Assembly (NCBI GenBank): GCA_016703535.1
Contig: JADJBV010000001.1
Coordinates: 3,958,001-4,022,000 of the forward strand
Direction of reading: 5' to 3'
Length of the DNA: 64,000 bases
Source: Deltaproteobacteria bacterium
GTDB lineage: Bacteria > Myxococcota > Kuafuiibacteriia > Kuafuiibacteriales > Kuafuiibacteriaceae
Shown here: piece by piece, positions 14,201 through 20,882 of the stretch
Position numbering within the stretch: the stretch's first letter is position 1
Layout: the number at the start of each line of letters is the position of its first letter
Translations under genes and position numbers: made by a program
The notes under the pieces: model-generated
Database searches by the model: none
Told to the model about the DNA's origin: nothing
Seen by the model: the letters and a program-made list of their open reading frames with translations, nothing else

Positions 14201-15342
14201 TGGACCTCCCAGGCATCGGCCAGCTGGTCGCCGTCAGTGTCGATCCACTGGTCCGCACCGATGGACCGGGCGCCGGCAGGTCGCGTTTCCAGGTCGATAT
14301 CGAGGCCTGAGGGGGATCCCGTTGTTCCGGAGCCGCCGGCGAGGAGAGGAGAGGTCTCACGGACCCGGCCGTCCTCTCTAAGCAGAGGATCCGTTGTCCC
14401 CGGCAGGTTGCCGGTCCCCGAGAGGGTCATGTCCTTGACCAAAGAATAGGAGGTCGTTCGAACGACGCTCGTGGGTTGGGTGTAGAGCATCGCGCCAGGG
14501 GCACTGCCCCAGATCACGGTGTTGAGGAGCGTGAACGTCCCCGTGGACTGGTGGATTTGATGCGTGGTTCCTGTTGCGCTCGTGTTGTTCAACAGAGTGC
14601 AGCCGACGAAATGAACGCGGCTGTTGGACACGACGGTCAGCACACCCTGGTTGGTCGCCGACCCAATATTGTCTCGAAAAATGGAGTCGTAGACCCGCAG
14701 CTCATGGGAGACGGCGTTAAGGTAGAGCGCGCGGGTCGTCCGCCGGAACGTGAGGGATGCTACGACGCCCCCAATGTTGAAGCTCCAGCCTGCATTGGTG
14801 CCGCCGCCATCAATGATCGTGCTCGCCGCCCCGCTGGTACCGATGAACAACAGGCGAGGCTTGGTCGAAGCGATCGAGAGGTTGAGGTTGGTGGTCCCGA
14901 CGTAGGTGCCAGGACGAATCGCGACGATCTGATAGGCGCCATTGGCCGCGTTGGCCGCGGTCACCGCCGCCGAGATGTTGGTGTGGGTACCTCCGCCGCC
15001 CTGATCGACGGTAAAGTTGGCGGTCGGGGTGCTGGAGGCGTTCGACGGGCTGGCGCTGTTTCGGAGTTCGAATATCGAGGGGTAGCGGTCCCCGTCATGA
15101 TCCGCGAACGCGTCGCTCACGGTGGGCACCATCCCGTGGGTGTACTCCTCGAGTTCGGTCATGCCGTCGGTTTCGAAGTCCCCGCTCGCGGTCCTCGACA
15201 GGTTTCCGAAGTGGAGCGTCTCCCAGGCATCGTCGAGACCGTCCGCGTCGGTGTCTGCGGCGAGTGCGTCGACAGAATTGCCGACAACCGCGACCGCGAT
15301 CGCAATGCCCGCCAAGAATCGGTTGCCCAACGAGTGCCGCAT
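8200..15342 (-). CDS. N-terminal part of the giant secreted protein: signal peptide, TSP3-like repeats, beta-helix modules, Ig domains, start of discoidin domain
   Basis: I chose the ATG at 15340-15342 because it begins a good Sec signal peptide (MRHSLGNRFLAGIAIAVAVV, then ALA before ADTDADG); the open frame runs further upstream to 15684, but that sequence is not protein-like. After the signal come Asp-rich thrombospondin-3-like calcium-binding motifs (DTDADGLDDAWE, DSDTDDDGMPDGYEL) alternating with right-handed beta-helix, pectin-lyase-like blocks. Four near-copies of this module lie at about residues 367-1920. Four cadherin-like/putative Ig domains follow (about 1920-2290), then the first half of a discoidin domain. 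The frame ends at a TGA at 8200-8202 inside that domain, while homology continues in the next frame from about 8245. The product as sequenced is therefore truncated, unless the frameshift is a sequencing error or is recoded. A secreted structural or adhesive role is inferred. Confidence 0.85.
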   Translation of the reverse strand: MRHSLGNRFLAGIAIAVAVVGNSVDALAADTDADGLDDAWETLHFGNLSRTASGDFETDGMTELEEYTHGMVPTVSDAFADHDGDRYPSIFELRNSASPSNASSTPTANFTVDQGGGGTHTNISAAVTAANAANGAYQIVAIRPGTYVGTTNLNLSIASTKPRLLFIGTSGAASTIIDGGGTNAGWSFNIGGVVASLTFRRTTRALYLNAVSHELRVYDSIFRDNIGSATNQGVLTVVSNSRVHFVGCTLLNNTSATGTTHQIHQSTGTFTLLNTVIWGSAPGAMLYTQPTSVVRTTSYSLVKDMTLSGTGNLPGTTDPLLREDGRVRETSPLLAGGSGTTGSPSGLDIDLETRPAGARSIGADQWIDTDGDQLADAWEVQQTSGLVALTGVAQDSDSDGLGNSEEYRRGTGAVVPDTDGDGALDGAEVAANSNPLDSDTDDDGMPDGYELAQALNPLVDDAFDDQDRDRFPNVFEWAKGSNPSSAASLPTIDRVVNAATGNNSTTDNIYDDLQDAVAAAVAAGGEYAIIGIDPGTYVGTRNRGFSLTSAHPRLLVIGLAGAGATVIDGEGQTGSFYIQRRSVIASLTIRNLNTASPININTLSSSGSRLVDLILSGHNATNLLGVVTIQSAKGVVVAGCTVIGNKSTATGARAFSMSSSSELTVRSSIIWNPTLVSELTKDAPSIAVANNSLIRGNVISGTNNVVPATDPLLRPDGRIRSASPARNVGAGPQSGLDMDLEARPVSGADIGADQWLDVDLDGLADTWEVQETGSLVVLASAAGDADGDGLSNTGEYENGTDPTVADTDGDGASDAAEVTAGTNPLDSDSDDDGMNDGWELANAFNPLLDDAFGDADGDRFPNVFEAAKSTNPRSAASVPTPDRILNALTGNNSTTDNIYDDLQDAVAAAVAAGTNFAIIGVDPGVYVGTRNRGFSLTSAQPTLLVIGLQGAARTIFDGELSSGQFNFQRRAALASLTIRNFSGSSDIILFNGASASGSRLVDLVVTGNQGATLQGVVGAYYGATGIEVVGSSIFANTSANASARALYLNGTVQVTVRSSILWNPGLPSELYKDAPSTVAAHASLVRGNVISGSGNVVPATDPLLRSDGRSRSGSPARGAGAIAMSSFDMDLEARPSSGTDIGADEFVDVDGDTLADAWEIATTGGTVVLTSAAADHDGDGVSNEAEFNAGTHPTDADSDDDGLTDGQEVIAGTNPLDSDADDDGIPDGYEVNNGLNPLVDDSYADADGDRYPNIFEYAKGTNPNLASSFPAPDRIVNVATGNNSTTDNIYDDLQDAVAAAVAGGGYAVIGMTPGTYTGTRNVGFTVSALQTRLLVIGLNGAANTIIDGGLTNNQFNIQNRSVLASLTIRGLSSTSPISFNGAGASGARLVDVVLTGHNATTLNGVVHVYNQAKNVEVLGCTIFGNLSSGASSRSIYVASNAGVTFRSTIVWNPGVPNELYKDATSTTLAHSSLVRNDAITGTGNVVPATDPLLRPDGRSRAGSPARGTGAITMSLVDMDLEPRPVSGTDIGADEFVDGDGDTLADAWEVATAGSTAILSSAAADHDGDGVTNGAEFNAATNPTVVDTDGDGLNDGQEVVAGTDPLDTDSDDDGIPDGYEVSQGLNPLVDDSYADADGDRYPNIFEYTKGTNPNLISSFPAPDRIVNAATGNNSTTDNIYDDLQDAVAAAVVGSGYAIIGVTPGTYTGARNSGFTVAGPQTRLLVIGLGGAANTILDGGLTNNQFNIQNRSVLASLTIRRLTSTSPISFNGAGASGSRLVDVILTGHSATTLNGVVHVFNQAKNVEVLGSTIFGNSASGASSRSIYVSSNSGVTLRSTIVWNPGVPNEIYKDATSTAQAHFSLVRNDAITGTDNVTPATDPLLDAAGRPQLGSPVIKQGAYVQSRFDMDLDLRSLTDPDIGADHTFTAPTIASNPALEAYIGQPWSYLLTVTHPTPGELLTLTVEEGPVGMVVLGPDEVEWVPTGADIGDHTVRLRVTDESGDFDEQLFTLAVYDGDLENNAPFIVSTAPTTAQVSIAYQHSPVVVDPDFGDVVSLSLVAGPTGMSISNGAITWTPTLSQWGAHSVVFRATDQGGLYDQRAFSIIVGGRAPSFQSTPVTAAVHGTPYTYAAVATDPDAGDTVRYALLAGPVGMQVNGATGVVTWEVDQDGVHPVQIVAHDSTGLAAFQSFAVTVSANSSAPAFSSSAPDRAAVNLPYSYQTVASDADGDAVSFSLLASPAGMSVGPSSGLVVWTPALGQIGSHTVVLQAADGRGLSTTQVFEVEVTPQLGPRVAIGLAHSRNVARLEDGASIVGASAELAGYPASSILSDNATDQWRQPNFPTVPHSVTVALAGGLTSIDRIVVGLDPAPNSTTGLRYSPR
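9575..14240 (-). repeat. Four tandem coding modules of about 1.17 kb within the giant gene
   Basis: The segment GNNSTTDNIYDDLQDAV recurs around 13845, 12673, 11495 and 10322, a spacing of about 1172-1178 bp. Flanking segments such as DPLLRPDGR and DIGAD recur with the same period. Each unit of about 390 residues is one beta-helix block followed by thrombospondin-3-like Asp-rich repeats. The two units nearest the C-terminus are the most alike, which suggests recent duplication or gene conversion. A more divergent fifth unit precedes them near the N-terminus. Confidence 0.85.
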
Positions 15343-15697
15343 CTGGGCCCCAGTACCACCGCGGGAGACGGGGGTGTAGGGGCCTACCCATTTCGTTGAG
15401 AGTTCACCGCGCCGCCACCTAGCTGCGTGAACGACAGCCGGGAGGCAGCAACGGAAACCTCGGTATTTCGAAGCACTTCTGGAAATGGCACGACCAAGGC
15501 TGGCCAAACGTGGGCGCGAACCTAAGCGGGGCTTTAGTACCAGAGGAGGCTCGCGAGATGCCATCCGGAGATAGATTAAAGTTAGGTGACTTTCTCGCCA
15601 AAACATGCCGATCGCGCGTCCCCCTTGTGTCAGGGGAGTTGTCGCCCTCAGTGACAAAGAGCGAGCGGTCCTCCTTCGACGCAACTGACTTCCACTA
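15343..15697. other. Non-coding stretch upstream of the giant gene
   Basis: No convincing gene is present. The stretch should contain the leader and promoter of the giant minus-strand gene, but I see no strong -35/-10 pair. It also holds one copy of a 19-bp motif (15628-15646) that recurs elsewhere in the island. The IS630 element begins at the right end. Confidence 0.5.
15628..15646 (+). repeat. Copy 1 of 19-bp motif TGTCAG..AGTTGTCGCC
   Basis: The sequence matches an inverted copy at 19983-20001 at 16 of 19 positions and a direct copy at 26163-26181. It starts with TGTCAG, the form of a transposon end. Together with the inverted copy it could mark a 4.37-kb unit. Confidence 0.5.
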
Positions 15698-16879
15698 GTC
15701 CCCTGGAAACGGAATCCGTAGCAAAACTCGACCGGCTCTGATCTGGTCTGGCCATGGCCCGAACTGGACGCCCCAAGGTGGAGCTCGTCGTGACCGAAGA
15801 CGAACGCACAGAGCTGAAGCGACTGGTTAGGCGAGCGCGCATCAATCGCGACGTTGCGTTTCGAGCACGAATTGTCCTGGCGTGCTCCGATGAGCCGTCA
15901 AACACGGTCGTTGCCCGCCGCCTTCGATGCACTGGTCAGACTGTAGGCAAGTGGCGCTCGCGGTTCATCGAGGAGCGGATGGATGGTCTCTACGATGAAC
16001 CGAGGGTTGGTGGGCCTCGGCGAATCAGCGACGAAGACGTCGAAGCTGTGGTCGTGAAGACGCTCGAGTCGAAGCCAGACGGGCAGACGCACTGGAGCAC
16101 GCGCGGCATGGCCGAAAAGGTCGGCATGAGTCACGCGACCATCGGTCGCATCTGGCGAACGTTCGGGCTGAAGCCGCACGTCTCGGAGTCGTTCAAGCTG
16201 TCGCCGGACCCGCAACTTGTCGAGAAGATCCGAGACGTCGTTGGGCTTTACATGAACCCACCTGCGAATGCGGTCGTGTTCGCGGTTGATGAAAAGTCTC
16301 AGATCCAAGCACTTCAGCGCGCACAACCGGTTCTTCCGATGGATCTCGGTCAGCCCGAACGGCAGACGCACAACTACGTCCGCAACGGGACGCTCGACCT
16401 ATTCGCAGCACTCAACGTCGCGACCGGCGAGGTCCTGGCTCGCTGCAAGCCGCAGCACCGCGCCAAGGACTTCGTCGACTTCCTTCGCGAACTCGATAGA
16501 CACGTGGAGCCTTCACTCGAGGTTCACGTCGTCCTCGACAATCTCTCAACGCATAAGGCTCCGGCGGTGCATCGGTTCATGATCCGTCACCCGAGATTTC
16601 ACCTGCACTTCACACCCACCTACGCCTCCTGGCTGAACCTCGTGGAGCGCTTCTTCGGACTGCTCACCGAGCAAGCGCTCAAGCGCGGTTCGTTCACCAG
16701 CATCCAGAACTTGCGAACCGCCATCCTGGACTACGTCGCAGGCCACAACATCCGCAGGAAGCCATTCCGCTGGATCAAGACGGCTGATGAAATCCTCGAA
16801 AAAATGCGACGCTTCGGACTTCGCACCGAGCGTGCGCACGGCTAGCGGACTTATGTTTCGAACCGCGGATCCAGGGGAC
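15698..16879 (+). mobile_element. IS630-family insertion sequence
   Basis: The 1182-bp element is bounded by inverted repeats that begin GTCCCCTGGA at the left and end TCCAGGGGAC at the right. It is flanked by TA on both sides (15696-15697 and 16880-16881), the target duplication expected of IS630/Tc1-mariner elements. One intact transposase gene fills it. Its right flank, CTAG, was then used as the target of the neighbouring IS5 element. Confidence 0.88.
15754..16845 (+). CDS. IS630-family transposase
   Basis: The 363-residue protein begins with a helix-turn-helix region (about residues 20-110, winged-helix type, ARRLRCTGQTVGKWRSRF) and continues with a DDE catalytic domain. The three acidic residues are visible in VFAVDEKSQIQ, VVLDNLSTHKAP and WLNLVERFFGLL. 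Length and motif spacing are normal for a full IS630 transposase, and the gene has no frameshift, so it may be active. The ATG at 15754 gives a typical MARTGRPK start about 56 bp inside the left end. Confidence 0.92.
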   Translation: MARTGRPKVELVVTEDERTELKRLVRRARINRDVAFRARIVLACSDEPSNTVVARRLRCTGQTVGKWRSRFIEERMDGLYDEPRVGGPRRISDEDVEAVVVKTLESKPDGQTHWSTRGMAEKVGMSHATIGRIWRTFGLKPHVSESFKLSPDPQLVEKIRDVVGLYMNPPANAVVFAVDEKSQIQALQRAQPVLPMDLGQPERQTHNYVRNGTLDLFAALNVATGEVLARCKPQHRAKDFVDFLRELDRHVEPSLEVHVVLDNLSTHKAPAVHRFMIRHPRFHLHFTPTYASWLNLVERFFGLLTEQALKRGSFTSIQNLRTAILDYVAGHNIRRKPFRWIKTADEILEKMRRFGLRTERAHG

Positions 16880-16882
16880 TAG

Positions 16883-18129
16883 CAGGGTGCGGAAAAACTG
16901 CGCAATCGGCGTAGAAATTCACCGTTCTGGCGCGTCTTCAGTTTTGGCCTGCCCGCCTTGCGGGTTCTTTTCTCCCTTGCGGGGTCCTACGCGGCGACCA
17001 ATCTCGCTATTCTGATCAGGTTGTAGGCGGCGCCGATCAGTTGGGCGGTGAATCTCGTTTTGGCCAGTCCCACGAAGCGAGTCCTGCGCAGCCCGCCGAA
17101 CACCTTCGCCCAGCCCCAAACCTCCTCGATCCGCTTCCGCTTTCGTTGACTCACCCGATAGCCCTCGTGCCGGGTCGTCCGTTCGTCCAGAGCCGAGTAC
17201 TTGGTCTTCTGGGCGACATGCGGAACCAGGTTACGGTCGCGACAGGCTTGAACGAAGTCACGTGTGTCGTAGCCCTTGTCGGCGCCGAGCGTTGCACCGG
17301 TCGGGAGGTTGAGTCCGTCGAGCATAGCCAGTGCTGCTTCGCGTTCGGCTTTGCCGGTCGCATGCGTTACTTCGATCGCGACCAGGATACCGTTCTTGTT
17401 TTCGATGATGCCGTGTCCCGCGAAGGAGAGCTTCGCCTCCTTTCCAAGACCCTTCCTCATCAGCTTTGCCTCGGGATCGGTCGTAGATTCGTGGGTCTCG
17501 TTGCTCCGCTTCTCGCCGTGAAAGTCGACGTCGGGATTGTCGCCGCCGCCAGGCGGGTCGGTTTTGTCGTCGTCCCTCGACTTGAAGCTCTTGAGCGACG
17601 CGGCTGCGTCGATCAGCGTCCCATCTACCGAAAAGTGCTCATTGCTGGTGAGTCCCGCCGCACGGGCGGCCTCGACCACCAACTCGAAGAACCTGCCGGC
17701 CGCGTCGTGCGTCATCAGCCGACTCCGATTCTTCCCGAACGTTGTCGGATCGAACGTCTCGTCGAGCATGTCCATGTCGAGGAACCACCGGTAGAGCAGG
17801 TTGTAGTTGAGCTGCTCGCAGAACTGTCGTTCGCTTCGGATCGTGTAGAGGGCCATCAGCAAGCTGCCCTTCAGCAGTTGTTCAGGCGGGATCGAAGGAC
17901 GCCCTGTTTTCGAGTACATAGCGTTAAACGTCGGCCCCATCTGCCGAAGAATCTCGTCAGCCAGGGACTTGATCCGGCGGAGCGGGTGGTCCTTCGGGAT
18001 CCGGTCAGACGGGTTCATCAGCCCGAGCATCGACTGCTGCTTGTTCGGCTTGCCTCGCACGCCCCTGATCAGATCACGCCGGGACCGGCGGTGGGATCGG
18101 TCGGAAGGTGCCCGTTTTTCCGCACCCTG
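16883..18129 (-). mobile_element. IS5-family insertion sequence
   Basis: The 1247-bp element has perfect 16-bp inverted repeats (CAGGGTGCGGAAAAAC at 16883-16898 and its complement at 18114-18129). CTAG is duplicated on both sides (16879-16882 and 18130-18133), matching the YTAR target preference of the IS5 subgroup. The left CTAG includes the TA duplication of the IS630 element, so the IS5 element probably jumped into the scar of the earlier IS630 insertion. Confidence 0.9.
16987..18060 (-). CDS. IS5-family transposase (DUF772 plus DDE domain)
   Basis: The 357-residue protein has the N-terminal DUF772-type region (SKTGRPSIPPEQLLKGSL, then RSERQFCEQLNYNLLYRWF) and a C-terminal DDE nuclease fold. 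The catalytic residues appear in HFSVDGTLIDAAAS, LGADKGYDTRDF and RKRIEEVWGWAKVFGG. It is complete for the family and has no internal stop, so it is likely functional. It reads on the minus strand within a perfectly bounded IS5 element. Confidence 0.92.
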   Translation of the reverse strand: MRGKPNKQQSMLGLMNPSDRIPKDHPLRRIKSLADEILRQMGPTFNAMYSKTGRPSIPPEQLLKGSLLMALYTIRSERQFCEQLNYNLLYRWFLDMDMLDETFDPTTFGKNRSRLMTHDAAGRFFELVVEAARAAGLTSNEHFSVDGTLIDAAASLKSFKSRDDDKTDPPGGGDNPDVDFHGEKRSNETHESTTDPEAKLMRKGLGKEAKLSFAGHGIIENKNGILVAIEVTHATGKAEREAALAMLDGLNLPTGATLGADKGYDTRDFVQACRDRNLVPHVAQKTKYSALDERTTRHEGYRVSQRKRKRIEEVWGWAKVFGGLRRTRFVGLAKTRFTAQLIGAAYNLIRIARLVAA

Positions 18130-18133
18130 CTAG

Positions 18134-18436
18134 GTCCATTGGATGAATGGCTCGAAGCCGTGGAGAGGGCGTGACGACGACACCGAGCGGACCTGAGGAC
18201 CGAGGTCCGCGGACTCAGGCCGTTGACGCCCGTCCCGCAAAGCCGGCGGCGAACTCGGCAGAATCGAGCTATCCTGAATCTCTGGATGGAAGGAAGGTTG
18301 GTGGGTCTGGTGGGGTCGCCCTCGCCCGCGAGTGCGCCCAGCTGCTCCAAGAGGTGGTCGCTAGAGTTTGACGCGAAACGCTCTCTGGTCCTCGTAGGCC
18401 TGCGGGACACCCAAGAAGAAGGCGACGGGGCCCCAC
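18134..18436. other. Sequence between the IS5 element and mcrC-like gene, no clear gene
   Basis: Short open frames exist but none looks coding. This is where an McrB-type ATPase gene would be expected upstream of McrC; none is present. A short plus-strand stretch just before 18437 in another frame (LVLVGLRDTQEEGDGAP) might be remnant coding sequence. Confidence 0.4.
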
Positions 18437-19606
18437 TTGCAAGTCCTTGAGGGCGAGGCCGCTGAATACGCGCCCGTCGACGAGGCCTTCTTCCGGCGCC
18501 GACTCGGGGGCCCCTTCGAGCGGCGGCAAGAGGGTTGGGCGATCACTCGGGTGGTCGGGCACCTCCAGCTCCCCTCGGGTGAGTTGCTCCGCATCCGCTC
18601 GGCCAAGGCCAGCGCCGCCTCCGTGTTGGCCTGGGCCGCCTACGTGGACCCCACCCTCGGCCCCGTCCAAGAGCTCCGAGCGGTCCCCGCATCGGCCGAC
18701 GAAGGCGACATCGGCGCCCTCCTCGCTCGCCTCTTCGTCGACGAACTCACCCGCGTGGCCCACGGCCACGGCCTCACCCGCCGCTACCAACGCCAGGGCG
18801 TGCGCTCCGCGTCCATCCGCGGCCGCATCGACTTCGCCCGCTTGTCCCACGCCGGCGGCGATCTCTCCCGCACGCCCTGCGTCGCCTGGGAGCGAAGGCA
18901 ACAGACCCCGCTCAACCAAACCCTGGCCGCCGCGGTCGATCGGGTGCACCGAGACCCGGTCCTGCGCGCCGCCGCCGGCCCCCACCTCGAGTGGCTGCGG
19001 GGCCTCCTCGAAGGCGTTCGCCCCGAGCCTTCGCAAGCGCTGCTGCTTGGCACCACCCAGCTCGATCGCACCGAAGGCCCCTTCGAGGCCGCCCTCGCCC
19101 TCGCCCGCTTGTTGCTCCGGCGCGCCTGCCGCGTTGAAGGCGAGCGACACGAGGGACTGGGCTTCCTCATCAACCTGGAGCAACTCTTTGAGCGCACCAT
19201 TGCCCGTGCCCTCGAGCACGCGGGCATCACCCGACGAATCCAGATGCCGGTGCCGTATGTGCGGCTCGATGCCCACGACGGCTCGAGCGTTGGCGGGATG
19301 GCGGCGGATTACTATTGCCCCGACCTTCCCCGGGGGCCGTTGGTGATCGACGCCAAGTACAAGACCGCGGTGTCCAGCGCCAACCTGCAGCAGATGGTCA
19401 CCTACTGCTTCGTGTTGGGTGCGCGGCGGGGGGCGTTGGTGTTGCCGGGGGTGGAGGGGCGAGAGGCGGTGGCTTATCGGTTTTCGGCGGGGGACGGGGG
19501 CGGCAAGGTTCGGGTGGAGGTGGTGGGATTGAGCATGGACGGGAGGTCGGTGAGAACGTGGCGAGAGGCGGGGCAGCGGTTGGCGGAGCAGATCGCCGAG
19601 CTGTGA
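18437..19606 (+). CDS. mcrC: McrC-like subunit of a McrBC-type restriction system (orphan)
   Basis: The 389-residue protein resembles the McrC nuclease subunit, which partners McrB, a GTP- or ATP-driven AAA+ motor, to cut methylated or otherwise modified DNA. A C-terminal PD-(D/E)xK nuclease core is visible: ADYYCPDLPRGPLVIDAKYK supplies the Asp and DAK residues, followed by LQQMVTYCFVLGARRGALVL. The N-terminal part (WAITRVVGHLQLPSGELLRI) fits the DNA-recognition half. The only in-frame start seen is TTG at 18437 with a poor ribosome-binding site, so the N-terminus is uncertain. No McrB gene adjoins it; the upstream side is occupied by the IS5 and IS630 elements. It is probably non-functional alone unless it works with a distant partner. 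Confidence 0.72.
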   Translation: MQVLEGEAAEYAPVDEAFFRRRLGGPFERRQEGWAITRVVGHLQLPSGELLRIRSAKASAASVLAWAAYVDPTLGPVQELRAVPASADEGDIGALLARLFVDELTRVAHGHGLTRRYQRQGVRSASIRGRIDFARLSHAGGDLSRTPCVAWERRQQTPLNQTLAAAVDRVHRDPVLRAAAGPHLEWLRGLLEGVRPEPSQALLLGTTQLDRTEGPFEAALALARLLLRRACRVEGERHEGLGFLINLEQLFERTIARALEHAGITRRIQMPVPYVRLDAHDGSSVGGMAADYYCPDLPRGPLVIDAKYKTAVSSANLQQMVTYCFVLGARRGALVLPGVEGREAVAYRFSAGDGGGKVRVEVVGLSMDGRSVRTWREAGQRLAEQIAEL

Positions 19607-19699
19607 GGCGGAAGATCGGGTGAGGCGTTTGCTGGTGCGGGGTGCGGCCGACCTTGCGGGCGCGGAGGTGATCCGGGAGACTTCACCCCTGGTCCGAAC

Positions 19700-19927
19700 A
19701 TGGAGGCGCCGAAGTTCCCGTTGGACGTCTGGGGCAAGGTACGAGGTCCCGCCGATTCGAACACCCTCGAGGCGGTGATGGTCACCCGGTCGTCGGGTGG
19801 CGGATGGCTATTCTTCACCAAGGAGGCAGGCTCGACCTTCGACGTGTGGATCGAGACCCTGGAGGAGGTCGAGGAAGACCTCGAGCGGTTGAGGGTCGAG
19901 TGGCCCGCGGGAAGCCATGATCTGTAG
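19700..19927 (+). CDS. Small acidic hypothetical protein
   Basis: The 75-residue frame encodes a compact protein with a protein-like composition (SSGGGWLFFTKEAGSTFDVW, then an acidic helix ETLEEVEEDLERLRVEW). I do not recognise the family. Its size, acidity and position between an McrC gene and a SUKH immunity gene would suit a small immunity-type protein, but this is only an inference. There is no good ribosome-binding site before ATG 19700, so the true start may lie upstream or the gene may be damaged at its 5' end. Confidence 0.45.
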   Translation: MEAPKFPLDVWGKVRGPADSNTLEAVMVTRSSGGGWLFFTKEAGSTFDVWIETLEEVEEDLERLRVEWPAGSHDL

Positions 19928-19982
19928 GAACCTCCGGGCTTGGACCACGGCGACTCCGCCCGCCCCTGAGCGGGCTCCGCCA

Positions 19983-20001
19983 GGCGACAACTTTTCTGAC
20001 A
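19983..20001 (-). repeat. Copy 2 of 19-bp motif TGTCAG..AGTTGTCGCC (inverted)
   Basis: On the minus strand this reads TGTCAGAAAAGTTGTCGCC, inverted relative to the copy at 15628. It ends 12 bp before the start codon of the interrupted SUKH gene. Confidence 0.5.
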
Positions 20002-20013
20002 CCGAAGGCAAAC

Positions 20014-20034
20014 ATGGCACCAACCAATGAGGAG
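20014..20034 (+). pseudogene. First seven codons of an interrupted SUKH (SMI1/KNR4) immunity gene
   Basis: The ATG at 20014 follows a GAAGG ribosome-binding site at 20004-20008 and starts MAPTNEE. The frame is cut after 20034 by the IS21 element. Joining 20034 to 22664, after removing one AGGAG duplication, continues the same frame into the SUKH domain with no stop. Confidence 0.75.
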
Positions 20035-20148
20035 TGCGCATTTCGGCGATCGTGATCACCTGAATCGGCCATCGTGATCACCTCGGCCCGATCCGGAGCG
20101 AAGCGACGTCTGTCCGTCTGGGTGTCAGGTCTGCTCTTTCGCCATCTA

Positions 20149-20868
20149 CTATCTTCTGGATTCCCCTTTCAGAGTCATCTTGTAGGCATTGTGGACCAGT
20201 CTGTCCAAGATCGCATCGGCCAACGTGGGGTCCCCGATCCAGTCATGCCACTTGGTGACCGGAAGCTGGCTGGTGAGCACCATCGACCTGCGCCCGTATC
20301 GATCCTCAAGGACCTCCAGCAGATCATGCCGCTGGCTCTCCTTCACCGTGCCGAGGCCGAAGTCGTCTACGACCATCACGTCTGCGCGCGCCAGCTGGGC
20401 CAGTCTCTTCGTGTACGTCCCGTCGGACTTCGCCAGGCTCAGCTCCTCGAATAGCCGAGGCATCCGCCGGTACAGGACACGGAATCCTCGCCGGCACGCC
20501 AGCTGGCCCAGGGCACAAGCCACGAAGCTCTTGCCCACGCCGGTGGGCCCGGAGATCAAGACGTTGTGGTGCTCGGCGACCCACTTGCACGTGCCGAGCT
20601 GGGCGAGCTGAGCCTTCTCCAGGCCCCGGGCGGTGGACGCTTCGACGTCCTCAATGCAGGCCTCGGGTAGCCGAAGTTGGGCCTCCTTCAGACGCCGCTG
20701 CAGCCGCCGATTGTCCCGCGCCAAGTACTCGGCGTCGACCAGTAGCCCGAAGCGCTCGTCGAAGCCTAGCGAAGGCATCTTGGGATCCTTTTGTTGTTCC
20801 AGCCAGGCGCCAGCCATCACCGGCAACCGCATCGTGTACAGCTTCTCTTTGGTCGGTTCGTTCAACAT
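20149..20868 (-). CDS. istB: IS21-family helper ATPase IstB
   Basis: The 239-residue AAA+ ATPase assists the IS21 transposase in target capture. The Walker A motif is GPTGVGKSFVACAL and Walker B is VMVVDDFGL. The C-terminal part (RRSMVLTSQLPVTKWHDWI) carries the usual arginine-rich tail. The gene lies 14 bp downstream of istA on the minus strand, the standard order. Its length is normal and no frameshift is seen, so it is probably functional. Confidence 0.93.
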   Translation of the reverse strand: MLNEPTKEKLYTMRLPVMAGAWLEQQKDPKMPSLGFDERFGLLVDAEYLARDNRRLQRRLKEAQLRLPEACIEDVEASTARGLEKAQLAQLGTCKWVAEHHNVLISGPTGVGKSFVACALGQLACRRGFRVLYRRMPRLFEELSLAKSDGTYTKRLAQLARADVMVVDDFGLGTVKESQRHDLLEVLEDRYGRRSMVLTSQLPVTKWHDWIGDPTLADAILDRLVHNAYKMTLKGESRR

Positions 20869-20882
20869 GGTGGTCTCCTCAC

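Noticed and set aside
15343..15684. N-terminal extension of the giant protein before residue M at 15342
   Set aside because: The 114 extra residues are Arg-rich and not protein-like, and would bury the clear signal peptide.
16919..17119. Short minus frame at the left end of the IS5 element
   Set aside because: It overlaps the 3' end of the transposase in another frame and has no family resemblance.
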